A stretch of 6,335 nt of DNA from Dehalococcoidia bacterium (GTDB lineage: Bacteria > Chloroflexota > Dehalococcoidia > GIF9 > AB-539-J10), in the NCBI GenBank assembly GCA_030627025.1, contig DAOUSX010000065.1, positions 1-6,335 of the forward strand, given 5' to 3'. The position numbers and the translations under genes were made by a program. This document shows positions 1 through 6,335 of the stretch, one piece after another; position 1 is the stretch's first letter, and each line of letters starts with the position of its first letter. The notes beneath the pieces were generated by a model. The model was not told the origin of the DNA. It ran no database searches and was given only the letters and a program-made list of their open reading frames with translations.

Positions 1-128
1 CACTGGCTATAATTACTTCCTTCAATTCGCCTCCAACGGTAATTAATTTGCTAGAAGTGTAGCACATCGCCCACCGCTCGGTAAGGACTATCCCTATTTG
101 AACTAGATCAAGGAGAGCGTAGAGAGGA
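1..128. other. Left-edge segment with no convincing gene
   Basis: No feature here is well supported. A perfect TATAAT hexamer sits at 8-13, but any matching -35 box would lie outside the window. On the plus strand two short frames run in from the edge and stop at 46 (TAA) and 62 (TAG), so the tail of an upstream plus-strand gene is possible. On the minus strand a frame stays open from 169 to the edge, with an ATG at 67-65, so the start of a leftward divergent gene is also possible. None has a recognisable protein signature or a good ribosome binding site. The stretch from about 70 to 128 is probably plain upstream region of the PadR promoter. Confidence 0.4.
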
Positions 129-157
129 TTGACAAAGGCTTTCCTCAATGGTATGGT
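129..157 (+). promoter_or_regulatory. Sigma-70-type promoter of the PadR-membrane protein operon
   Basis: A perfect -35 hexamer TTGACA (129-134) is followed after exactly 17 bp by TATGGT (152-157), which matches four of six -10 consensus positions including the first T, the second A and the final T. Transcription would start near 163-165, giving a leader of about 25 nt before the PadR start codon. Position and orientation fit the two downstream plus-strand genes, and no other promoter is evident before the second gene. The -10 box lies inside an inverted repeat, so activity is probably controlled by a bound repressor. Confidence 0.75.
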
Positions 158-165
158 GAATACCA
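149..165. promoter_or_regulatory. Candidate PadR operator, dyad over the -10 box
   Basis: TGGTAT (149-154) and ATACCA (160-165) are perfect inverted 6-bp arms around a 5-bp centre (GGTGA). The dyad covers the -10 hexamer and the expected transcription start, so a bound dimer would block polymerase. PadR-family dimers usually bind dyads in their own promoters and repress themselves, although well-studied PadR sites often have wider spacing (ATGT-N8-ACAT type). Assigning this site to the PadR encoded next to it is an inference from position and symmetry. Confidence 0.55.
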
Positions 166-179
166 AGGATTATGAAAAC

Positions 180-184
180 GAGGG
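180..184 (+). promoter_or_regulatory. Ribosome binding site that decides the PadR start
   Basis: GAGGG at 180-184 directly abuts a run of three ATG codons at 185, 188 and 191. Only the third leaves a normal spacing (6 nt), whereas the first would have none. The start at 191 is therefore preferred; it gives a protein beginning MDYKRELLKG, a usual PadR N-terminus. Confidence 0.6.
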
Positions 185-190
185 ATGATG

Positions 191-526
191 ATGGATTACA
201 AACGTGAGTTACTCAAAGGCAACACCGAGTGTTTGCTTCTTTGCCTGATTAATTCCCAATCTATGTACGGTTACCAGCTCATAAAGGAACTGGATAGGCG
301 TAGCAACGGGTATTTTCATTTCAAGGAAGGAACTCTCTATCCAGCACTACACCGACTGGAGAAAGAAAAGCTTATCAAGGGCGACTGGGAAAAGTCACCC
401 GCTGGGCAAGAAAGGCGCTATTACCATATAACGGGGAAGGGACGCCGCGTATTATCCCAAAAATTGAGTGTGTGGGAGGATTTCGCTACTGCGATTAGCG
501 CAGTTGTACAACCAAGAACAAGCTAG
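191..526 (+). CDS. PadR-family transcriptional regulator
   Basis: A 111-residue protein, within the usual size of small PadR repressors. The winged-helix fold covers nearly the whole chain. LLLCLINSQSMYGYQLIKEL (15-34) is the first helix pair with the family GYxLIKEL signature. KEGTLYPALHRLEKEKLI (45-62) is the recognition helix with its typical GTLYPxLxRLE core. W66 and RRYYHIT (75-81) form the wing, and one C-terminal helix (about 84-105) would serve dimerisation. The short C-terminus resembles the compact PadR subgroup, which binds DNA as a dimer and is usually released by a ligand or a partner protein. It is the first gene of a two-gene unit with a membrane protein 7 nt downstream, and a dyad overlaps its promoter, so autorepression is likely. 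Ligand and regulon beyond this operon cannot be read from sequence. Family assignment is firm; the target is inferred. Starts at 185 or 188 are possible but leave poor spacing to the ribosome binding site. Confidence 0.93.
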   Translation: MDYKRELLKGNTECLLLCLINSQSMYGYQLIKELDRRSNGYFHFKEGTLYPALHRLEKEKLIKGDWEKSPAGQERRYYHITGKGRRVLSQKLSVWEDFATAISAVVQPRTS

Positions 527-533
527 TATAGCC

Positions 534-1424
534 GTGGCAGACAAATTAGCTAATTACCTAGAGAACCTCAAGAACTATCTGAAGATTGATTCTGCAGTTA
601 AAGATGAGGCCATCCGAGAGATTTCTACCCACCTTGAAGATGCTAGCCAAGAGCTGAAAGAAGGCGGGCTCAACGAAGAAGAGGCATTAAGACTCGCCAC
701 CGACAAGTTCGGCTCAGCTCAATTGATAGCGCAAGAAATATGTGAAGTACATAACCAAGGGAGCTGGCAGGATGCTTTTTTTACCGCCTTACCACATTTT
801 TTGGTAGCCATGCTCTTTGCCTCCTACTACTGGCAGAACACTACTTGCCTGTTACTGGTATTAATAGCAACAACTTGTGCAGTCATCTATGGTTGGCGGC
901 ATAACCAGCCACTGTGGCTCTTCCCCTGGCTGGGATACTATCTACTACCAGTAATGGTTACCGGTATTCTTTTAATCTATTTGCCCCAAGGTTGGACCTG
1001 GTTAGCAGCACTGGTGTATATCCCATTAGTTTTGTTTATTGTTGCCTATATAGTACGGCAAACGACAAATCGAGACTGGCTTTATGTATTGCTTATGCTT
1101 ATTCCCATTCTCGTGGTATTTATGTGGCTGACTTCCTCAAGCACTGGAGGGCAATTTTTACCCAGTAGCACGCAGCTTCAGGCGAACACACTGTGGTTAG
1201 CGCTTAGTTTCTTCACCTTGGCTGTGGCAACCATTGCCTTCGTGCGGGTAAAACAACGGTGGCAAAAAGCAGTCGCTCTGCTGATTCCAGCAAGCCTGAT
1301 ATTGCTTGCAGTAACCTTTGTAAATCGCGAAAGCATTGGCCTGGGTGCTGGGAGTATTTTAATCCTTTCCCTTCTCATCCTAGTCCTACCAGCGTGGATA
1401 CAGTTGAAGCCAGAACTACGCTGA
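534..1424 (+). CDS. HAAS/DUF1700-like membrane protein, PadR-linked
   Basis: A 296-residue protein of unknown function with two parts. Residues 1-73 are a soluble, charged helical domain (LANYLENLKNYL, then IREISTHLEDASQELKEGG, then EEALRLATDKFGS and QLIAQEI). This layout is typical of the DUF1700/HAAS-type domains commonly encoded directly behind PadR regulators. Residues 82-291 hold about eight hydrophobic segments, near 84-100, 105-121, 127-150, 154-174, 182-199, 219-237, 246-263 and 273-291, with very short loops. No catalytic motif, nucleotide-binding site or transporter signature is visible. The GTG at 534 is chosen because the recognisable domain begins there and it clears the padR stop by 7 nt. 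In-frame TTG 504 and GTG 468 would extend into padR, and no start has a clear ribosome binding site, so translation may depend on ribosomes finishing padR. A reasonable guess is that the soluble domain senses or relays a membrane signal to PadR. That is inferred from the arrangement only. Confidence 0.8.
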   Translation: MADKLANYLENLKNYLKIDSAVKDEAIREISTHLEDASQELKEGGLNEEEALRLATDKFGSAQLIAQEICEVHNQGSWQDAFFTALPHFLVAMLFASYYWQNTTCLLLVLIATTCAVIYGWRHNQPLWLFPWLGYYLLPVMVTGILLIYLPQGWTWLAALVYIPLVLFIVAYIVRQTTNRDWLYVLLMLIPILVVFMWLTSSSTGGQFLPSSTQLQANTLWLALSFFTLAVATIAFVRVKQRWQKAVALLIPASLILLAVTFVNRESIGLGAGSILILSLLILVLPAWIQLKPELR

Positions 1425-1468
1425 GTTAAGTTCGTTAGTTCAGTTCTAGAGGTGACCTTGCCTCAGCG
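1419..1468. repeat. 7-bp inverted repeat bracketing the convergent gap
   Basis: CGCTGAG (1419-1425) and CTCAGCG (1462-1468) are perfect inverted copies on either side of the 45-bp space between the convergent membrane-protein gene and ruvB. The left copy includes the TGA stop of the plus-strand gene, and the right copy ends 1 nt before the ruvB stop. The loop would be 36 nt, and there is no U-tract on either strand, so this is not a standard intrinsic terminator. A short AGGT-G-ACCT palindrome (1450-1458) lies in the loop. It could stabilise both 3' ends or be chance. Confidence 0.3.
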
Positions 1469-1469
1469 G

Positions 1470-2498
1470 CTAGGTTTGATTCCACAAACTTGTTTGTGCT
1501 TGAAAAGTTTCAGGATAAGATAATCCTAGATGCTCATAAGCAGATTTAGTAACCACCCTGCCCCGGGGAGTACGGGCTAAGAAGCCTAACTGGAGAAGGT
1601 AAGGCTCATAAACATCCATAATCGTATCGGCATCTTCGTTAATAGAAGCAGCGATAGTCTCCAAACCCACAGGACCACCACCAAACTTATCAATAATGGT
1701 ACGTAATACTTTGCAATCTACGTCATCCAAGCCTATGGAATCCACTTTAAGCTTTGAAAGCCCCTCAAGAGCTATTTCCTTGGTTACCACCCCATCAGCC
1801 ATGACTTGAGCATAGTCTCGCACTCTTTTCAATAGGCGGTTAGCTACCCTGGGAGTCCCTCGAGCACGCTGAGCAATCTGTTCCAACCCTTCCTCCATAG
1901 CAGATACCTTCAGAAAAGCAGCACTGCGTTTTAGGATCAGGTTTATAGCTAATTCATCATAGAAATCAAGATGGTACGTGGCTCCAAATCTGTCACGAAG
2001 CGGAGGGCTCAACAAGGCAGAACGCGTTGTAGCCCCAATTAAGGTAAAACGAGGTAGCTTCAACCGTAAGCTTCTGGCTGCCGGACCTTTGCCCAAAAAA
2101 ATATCAAAAACAAACTCTTCCATTGCCGGGTAAAGCTTTTCCTCCACTAAATGGCTAAGGCGGTGAATTTCATCAATAAAAAGAATATCGCTGCTCCGCA
2201 AGCTAGTAACAATAGCCGCCAGGTCCCCAGGACGCTCTATGGCTGGTCCCGAGCTTACTTTGATGTTAACTCCCATCTCAACAGCGATAATGTGAGCCAG
2301 CGTGGTTTTGCCCAGTCCGGGAGGACCACAGAAAAGAATATGGTCTAAAGGGTCGCCCCTTTTTTGTGCCGCTGCAATGGCTATGCCTAGATTCTCTTTA
2401 ACTTCCTGTTGACCAACAAATTCACTAAGATGCTTGGGGCGAAGAGCTAAATCAATGGGTACATCCTCAGAGACCTGCTTGCCTGAAACTGGCCTCAT
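1470..2498 (-). CDS. ruvB: Holliday junction branch migration ATPase RuvB
   Basis: A 342-residue protein of normal RuvB length. RuvB is the hexameric AAA+ motor that, with RuvA, drives branch migration of Holliday junctions in recombinational repair. Visible motifs in order: [14 protein letters not shown] (17-30); Walker [10 protein letters not shown] (58-66); the RuvB-specific [15 protein letters not shown] (82-96); Walker B FIDEIH (107-112); the GPAARS hairpin (138-143); sensor 1 GATTRS (155-160); the arginine finger in PPLRDRFG (R168); sensor 2 [11 protein letters not shown] (R217); and the C-terminal winged helix with [23 protein letters not shown] and RTPRGR, the DNA-contacting end. All catalytic residues are present. 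The ATG overlaps the rpoC stop (ATGA) and follows a good ribosome binding site, so the start is secure. ruvA and ruvC are not in the window, so this ruvB is separated from the usual ruvAB pair, at least locally. It is the last gene of its unit, since the next gene is convergent. Confidence 0.98.
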   Translation of the reverse strand: MRPVSGKQVSEDVPIDLALRPKHLSEFVGQQEVKENLGIAIAAAQKRGDPLDHILFCGPPGLGKTTLAHIIAVEMGVNIKVSSGPAIERPGDLAAIVTSLRSSDILFIDEIHRLSHLVEEKLYPAMEEFVFDIFLGKGPAARSLRLKLPRFTLIGATTRSALLSPPLRDRFGATYHLDFYDELAINLILKRSAAFLKVSAMEEGLEQIAQRARGTPRVANRLLKRVRDYAQVMADGVVTKEIALEGLSKLKVDSIGLDDVDCKVLRTIIDKFGGGPVGLETIAASINEDADTIMDVYEPYLLQLGFLARTPRGRVVTKSAYEHLGLSYPETFQAQTSLWNQT

Positions 2499-2513
2499 TC
2501 TTCATTTCCCTCC
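2495..2513 (-). promoter_or_regulatory. rpoC-ruvB ATGA overlap and internal ribosome binding site
   Basis: On the minus strand the rpoC stop TGA (2497-2495) shares bases with the ruvB start ATG (2498-2496). GGAGGG (2513-2508) lies 9 nt before the ATG, inside the last rpoC codons that encode the acidic tail DEEGNEE. This is the classic layout for translational coupling: ribosomes ending rpoC can restart on ruvB. No separate ruvB promoter is apparent. Confidence 0.85.
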
Positions 2514-5500
2514 TCATCGGACGAAGCCTGAGTGCCTAGTTGCAAGCCAACTAGGTCTTGTTGGGCACCTAACGCCCCAGCTGGGATAACTCTACCAAGA
2601 ATAACATTTTCCTTTAAACCACGAAGCCTATCTACCGCCCCTGCGATCGCTGCATCGCGAAGGACATGATCCGTCTCCTGGAAAGAAGCGGCAGCTAACC
2701 AGCTATCTTTATGCAAGCTAACTCTGGTCATTCCCAAAAGAACTGCGTCTGCTATCGCTGGCTCACCACCTTCAGCCAGTACTTTTGCATTCACCTCTTC
2801 ATAATTAGATCGGTCAATCAACTCCTCAGGCAACAGCTCTGTATTTCCACTAGACGTAACCCTGACTTTGCTTAACATCTGACGGACAATAATGGCAATG
2901 TGCTTATCATGTATATTCACTCCTTGGGAGCGATATACCTTTTGTACTTCATTTATCAAATAATGCTGGACTGCTTCCTTGCCCATAACCCGCAAGACGC
3001 TATGGGGATCAGCGGTTCCCTCGGTAAGCCGTTCACCTGCTTTCACCTCATCACCAGATTTAACAAGCAAACGTAAGTCAGGTGGTGCAAAATACTCCTT
3101 TTCCTCCCTCTCCCTCCGTCTGATGTAAAGACGCTCATTCTCAATCACGACTTGTCCCGCAGCTTTTGCTACTATAGCCTCTGATTTCACTACCGCCAAT
3201 TTCCCCCCAGCTTCACTCGAGGATACTTCAGGATGAAAGAGTACAGTACCAGCATCAACCAGCTGCCCCTCTTCCACAGCTAATTTCGCTTCGGGTAGAA
3301 GTAGATATTCGTCCTGATAAAGCTCTGAACTAACTACTCTAATCACGTTCCCTTCTTCACCGGCAACCACTTCAGCAACACCATCGATCTCAGAGACGAT
3401 AGCACTACGTTTTGGCAACCTCGCTTCAAGAAGTTCCTCCACGCGAGGCAACCCACTGGTAATATCAGTACCTACCACACCCCCGGTATGGAAAGTTCGC
3501 AGGGTAAGCTGGGTGCCTGGTTCGCCAATGCTCTGAGCAGCAACAATACCTACAGCAGTGTTAAGCTCTACCAGCTTCCTTTTCGCTAAGTCTCTACCAT
3601 AACACCTTTGACAAACGCCAAACCGAGAATGGCAACTAAGAGGAGACCTTACGTATACCTGAGTAATATCAGCCTCAATGATCTCCTTAGCTTTCTCTTC
3701 ATCAATTTCCTCATTGTGGTCAACGATAACCCTCCCTGTGCCAGGCTCAACGATCCTACTTGCAGCAAGATAACCAATAATCCGTTCCCTAAATGGAGGC
3801 AAGTATTCTTCTTCAACTCCCTTCGATATCCAAACCCCTTCAGTGGTACCACAATCCTCTTTAGTTATAATGACGTCCTGAGCTATATCTACAAGACGTC
3901 TAGTAAGGTAACCACTGTCCGACGTTCTCAAGGCAGTATCTGCTAATCCTTTACGAGCACCATGAGTGGAGATAAAGTATTCCATAGCTGATAAGCCGTC
4001 ACGAAAACTGGACTTAATGGGAAAGTCTATTATCCTTCCCGATGGGTCGGCCATTAACCCACGTATTCCTGCCATCTGTGCTATCTGAGAGATATTCCCC
4101 CTCGCTCCTGAGTGAGCCATCATGTAGATTCCTCCAAGAGGGTCTAAGGATTGCGCTACACGGTCAGTAATCTCATAAGTGGTTTTCATCCATGTCTGAA
4201 CAGCATTTTCATAACGCTCATCTTCAGTAATCAATCCCTGATTGAATTGTTCCTCCACAAGAGCAATTTGCTCCTCAGCCTCTTTGAGAAGCTTATTCTT
4301 ATCAGAGGGCTCACTGATATCGTCTATTGCAATAGAAATACCTGACTTTGTAGCGTAGTAAAACCCCAATCGTTTGATATCATCAAGGATAGAAGCTGTA
4401 GCCCCTTCACCCAGCAAGTGAATACAATCAGACACCAATGATTTTAAGGATGCTTTGTCCATCGTTTTATCATAAGCACGAAGCTCTAGAGGCAAAACCT
4501 CATTAAATAAAATCCTTCCCACGGTGGTCTCTATTCTTCCTGACTGCTCATCTTGTACTGTAATCTGGGCACCAAGCTCAATAAGACCCCACTCGTGAAC
4601 AAGCTCGGCCTCCTCAAAACTACTGAACAGTTTTCCAGTTCCTTTAGCCCCAGGCTTAACCATAGTGAGATAATAGCACCCGAAGACTATATCTAAACTG
4701 GGCACTGTTATCGGCTCACCACAACTTGGCGATAGCATATTGAAAGTACTGAGCATAAATTTCCTGGATTCTTCCACCGCTGCTTTAGATAGAGGAATAT
4801 GGACTGCCATTTGGTCACCATCAAAATCAGCGTTAAAGGCAGCACAAACCAAAGGGTGAATTTGAATGGCATCACCATCAATTAACACCGGTTCGAAAGC
4901 CTGGATGCTCAACCGATGTAGTGTAGGAGCACGATTGAGTAACACTGGACGCCCTTTGACTACTTCGTTGAGCAAATCCCAGACTTCTGGATTACCCCTT
5001 TCCACCAAGGCTCGAGCGATCTTTAAGTTATTAGCATAGCCCAACTCAATAAGCCTATTCATCACAAAAGGTTTAAATAGCTCTAAAGCCATGCGTCTTG
5101 GCAATCCACATTGGTGAAGCTTGAGATTGGGACCAACAACGATTACTGACCGTCCACTATAATCCACCCTCTTTCCTAAAAGATTCTGACGAAACCGACC
5201 TTGTTTCCCTTTCAGCATAGCCGATAGAGATTTCAGTACATGCTTGGTTCCAGTAGTGACCGGACGTCCTCTCCACCCATTATCAATAAGAGCATCGACG
5301 GCTTCCTGTAGCATTCGCTTTTCATTACGGATAATAACCTCTGGCGCACCTAATGCTATGAGACGCCGGAGACGATTATTGCGATTAATGATACGGCGAT
5401 AGAGGTCGTTAACATCACTGATAACAAAGCGACCGCCATCCAGCTGAACTACAGGACGAAGCGCCGGAGGCAATACTGGAAGCACAGTCAAAATCATCCA

Positions 5501-6335
5501 TTCCGGTTTATTTCCACTAGCTTTAAAGGCTTCCACTAGTTGTAGTCGCCTGCTTAACCTCTTACGATTTTGCCCAGAGGCACTCCGTAATTCGTCGAGA
5601 AGTTCGCCATGCAAACTATCAATGTCAATATCCCTCAGTATCTCTGAGATGGCTTCAGCTCCGGTGCCAACTCGTAGAATATCACCATATTTATCCCTAA
5701 GTTCCTGATATCTTTCCTCGGTAAGTACTTCATGTTTCTTCAGACTTTTTACTTCCCCCCCCTTCGCCCTGCATTCCTCTTCAATCCCTGCCCTATCCTC
5801 CTCAAGGTTAGCCCTTAGCTGATTTATCTCCTTGATTATGTCTTCATTTTCGGGAGCTGCCTTCAATTTGGCTTGCAACTTCGTAATTTGCTTCTTCACC
5901 TTCTTTTCTTGCTCGGCTATTCGTCGCTTTCTATCTTTATCAAGCTGCTCAATCTTCTTCCCACGAACTTCCTCATCAATGGAAATAATGATGTATCGCG
6001 CAAAGTAGATGACACCTTCCAAGTTTCGAGGCGAGACATTGAGGAGGAGACTGATCGGGCTGGGCACAAGCTTGGTAAACCAGATATGGGCGACCGTTGC
6101 TGCCAGCTCGATATGTCCCATGCGCTCCCTTCGCATACTAGAAGGGCCAACTTCAACACCGCATTTCTCACAGACGACGCCTTTGTAGCGTACCTTCTTA
6201 TATCGCCCGCAATGACACTCATAGTCTTTGACGGGACCAAAAATCTTCTCACAGAATAAGCCGTCCCTTTCTGGCTTTAATGTGCGGTAATTTATGGTCT
6301 CCGCCTTAGTTACTTCACCATGAGACCAACTCCTG
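2495..6335 (-). CDS. rpoC: RNA polymerase beta' subunit, N-terminus cut by window edge
   Basis: RpoC forms the mobile clamp and much of the active site of RNA polymerase. 1279 residues are visible, counted from codon 6334-6332; perhaps 20-30 N-terminal residues lie beyond the edge. Landmarks: KIFGP (30-34); the zinc-binding domain with Cys40, 42, 55 and 58; [12 protein letters not shown] (67-78); a coiled-coil insertion (about 119-200); [20 protein letters not shown]; the metal-chelating NADFDGD (501-507, three catalytic Asp); the F-loop/bridge-helix region with [16 protein letters not shown]; the second zinc site Cys828, 901, 908 and 911; and the trigger loop [20 protein letters not shown] (933-952) with catalytic His949. 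No large trigger-loop insertion is present; instead an enlarged barrel-rich segment follows it. The C-terminus keeps [17 protein letters not shown] and ends in an acidic tail. ATG 6136 is not the start: it is the internal MRRERMGH motif, and the frame continues open to the edge with conserved sequence. Several normally invariant residues differ (see findings). The gene is intact within the window. rpoB would be expected just upstream, outside the window. Confidence 0.98.
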   Translation of the reverse strand, partial: RSWSHGEVTKAETINYRTLKPERDGLFCEKIFGPVKDYECHCGRYKKVRYKGVVCEKCGVEVGPSSMRRERMGHIELAATVAHIWFTKLVPSPISLLLNVSPRNLEGVIYFARYIIISIDEEVRGKKIEQLDKDRKRRIAEQEKKVKKQITKLQAKLKAAPENEDIIKEINQLRANLEEDRAGIEEECRAKGGEVKSLKKHEVLTEERYQELRDKYGDILRVGTGAEAISEILRDIDIDSLHGELLDELRSASGQNRKRLSRRLQLVEAFKASGNKPEWMILTVLPVLPPALRPVVQLDGGRFVISDVNDLYRRIINRNNRLRRLIALGAPEVIIRNEKRMLQEAVDALIDNGWRGRPVTTGTKHVLKSLSAMLKGKQGRFRQNLLGKRVDYSGRSVIVVGPNLKLHQCGLPRRMALELFKPFVMNRLIELGYANNLKIARALVERGNPEVWDLLNEVVKGRPVLLNRAPTLHRLSIQAFEPVLIDGDAIQIHPLVCAAFNADFDGDQMAVHIPLSKAAVEESRKFMLSTFNMLSPSCGEPITVPSLDIVFGCYYLTMVKPGAKGTGKLFSSFEEAELVHEWGLIELGAQITVQDEQSGRIETTVGRILFNEVLPLELRAYDKTMDKASLKSLVSDCIHLLGEGATASILDDIKRLGFYYATKSGISIAIDDISEPSDKNKLLKEAEEQIALVEEQFNQGLITEDERYENAVQTWMKTTYEITDRVAQSLDPLGGIYMMAHSGARGNISQIAQMAGIRGLMADPSGRIIDFPIKSSFRDGLSAMEYFISTHGARKGLADTALRTSDSGYLTRRLVDIAQDVIITKEDCGTTEGVWISKGVEEEYLPPFRERIIGYLAASRIVEPGTGRVIVDHNEEIDEEKAKEIIEADITQVYVRSPLSCHSRFGVCQRCYGRDLAKRKLVELNTAVGIVAAQSIGEPGTQLTLRTFHTGGVVGTDITSGLPRVEELLEARLPKRSAIVSEIDGVAEVVAGEEGNVIRVVSSELYQDEYLLLPEAKLAVEEGQLVDAGTVLFHPEVSSSEAGGKLAVVKSEAIVAKAAGQVVIENERLYIRRREREEKEYFAPPDLRLLVKSGDEVKAGERLTEGTADPHSVLRVMGKEAVQHYLINEVQKVYRSQGVNIHDKHIAIIVRQMLSKVRVTSSGNTELLPEELIDRSNYEEVNAKVLAEGGEPAIADAVLLGMTRVSLHKDSWLAAASFQETDHVLRDAAIAGAVDRLRGLKENVILGRVIPAGALGAQQDLVGLQLGTQASSDEEGNEE

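Noticed and set aside
8..13. Perfect TATAAT as a second promoter
   Set aside because: No -35 can be assessed because it would lie beyond the edge, and a closer, complete promoter explains the padR operon.
468..533. Extra 22 residues at the N-terminus of the membrane protein
   Set aside because: They overlap the padR coding sequence in another frame and resemble no domain; the recognisable helical domain begins right after GTG 534.
914..1378. Frames at 914-1168 (plus) and 1178-1378 (minus) inside the membrane-protein gene, and 2151-2348 (plus) inside ruvB
   Set aside because: Chance frames overlapping well-supported genes.
1450..1458. AGGT-G-ACCT palindrome as a terminator stem
   Set aside because: Four-base arms with a one-base loop and no U-tract cannot act as an intrinsic terminator.
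3608..3946. Frames opposite or alongside the middle of rpoC (3608-3946 plus, 3649-3852 minus, 4151-4345 plus)
   Set aside because: They lie wholly within strongly conserved rpoC sequence, with no ribosome binding site or recognisable protein.
5513..5540. Direct repeat of TCCACTAG
   Set aside because: An eight-base repeat inside conserved rpoC coding sequence, fully explained by codon choice.
6134..6136. ATG at 6136 as the start of rpoC
   Set aside because: It encodes the internal [11 protein letters not shown] motif. The frame stays open to the window edge and carries the zinc-binding cysteines and KIFGP, so the real start lies outside the window.
5873..6259. Plus-strand 128-codon and minus-strand 111-codon frames across the rpoC 5' region
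   Set aside because: Both are shadows of rpoC in other frames; the rpoC frame is conserved throughout and these have no family features.

Overview
The window is a conventional bacterial chromosomal segment, with no mobile element, CRISPR array or RNA gene that I can see. It holds two convergent transcription units. The right and central part (minus strand) carries the 3' end of an RNA polymerase operon: rpoC, whose extreme 5' end lies beyond the right edge, followed by ruvB, which overlaps the rpoC stop by four bases. The left part (plus strand) carries a small two-gene unit: a PadR-family repressor followed by a membrane protein with an N-terminal helical domain of the DUF1700/HAAS kind and about eight predicted membrane helices.

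Likely source: RpoC has no large insertion in the trigger loop, so it is unlike the proteobacterial form. It carries a charged coiled-coil insertion between the zinc-binding N-terminus and the clamp, and an enlarged barrel-rich segment after the trigger loop. Motif wording in several places ([25 protein letters not shown]) reminds me of Chloroflexota, perhaps Dehalococcoidia. This is recognition from memory, not a search, and I hold it at roughly even odds. Base composition looks moderate and similar across the window.

Layout: 1-128 has no convincing gene. 129-157 is a strong sigma-70-type promoter. 149-165 is a perfect 6-bp-arm dyad over its -10 box, a candidate site for PadR autorepression. 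191-526 is the PadR regulator and 534-1424 the membrane protein. 1425-1469 is a 45-bp convergent gap with a 7-bp inverted repeat at its borders but no U-tract terminator. 1470-2498 is ruvB (minus) and 2495-6335 is rpoC (minus, N-terminally cut by the window).

Working logic: the PadR/membrane pair fits the common arrangement in which a PadR repressor controls itself and a co-transcribed membrane protein, the signal and output being unknown. rpoC and ruvB appear translationally coupled, so a Holliday-junction branch-migration motor is made from the RNA polymerase message. I found no clearly new system. The most interesting items are the operator-like dyad, the uncharacterised HAAS-type membrane protein, the rpoC-ruvB coupling and several unusual residues in otherwise invariant parts of RpoC.
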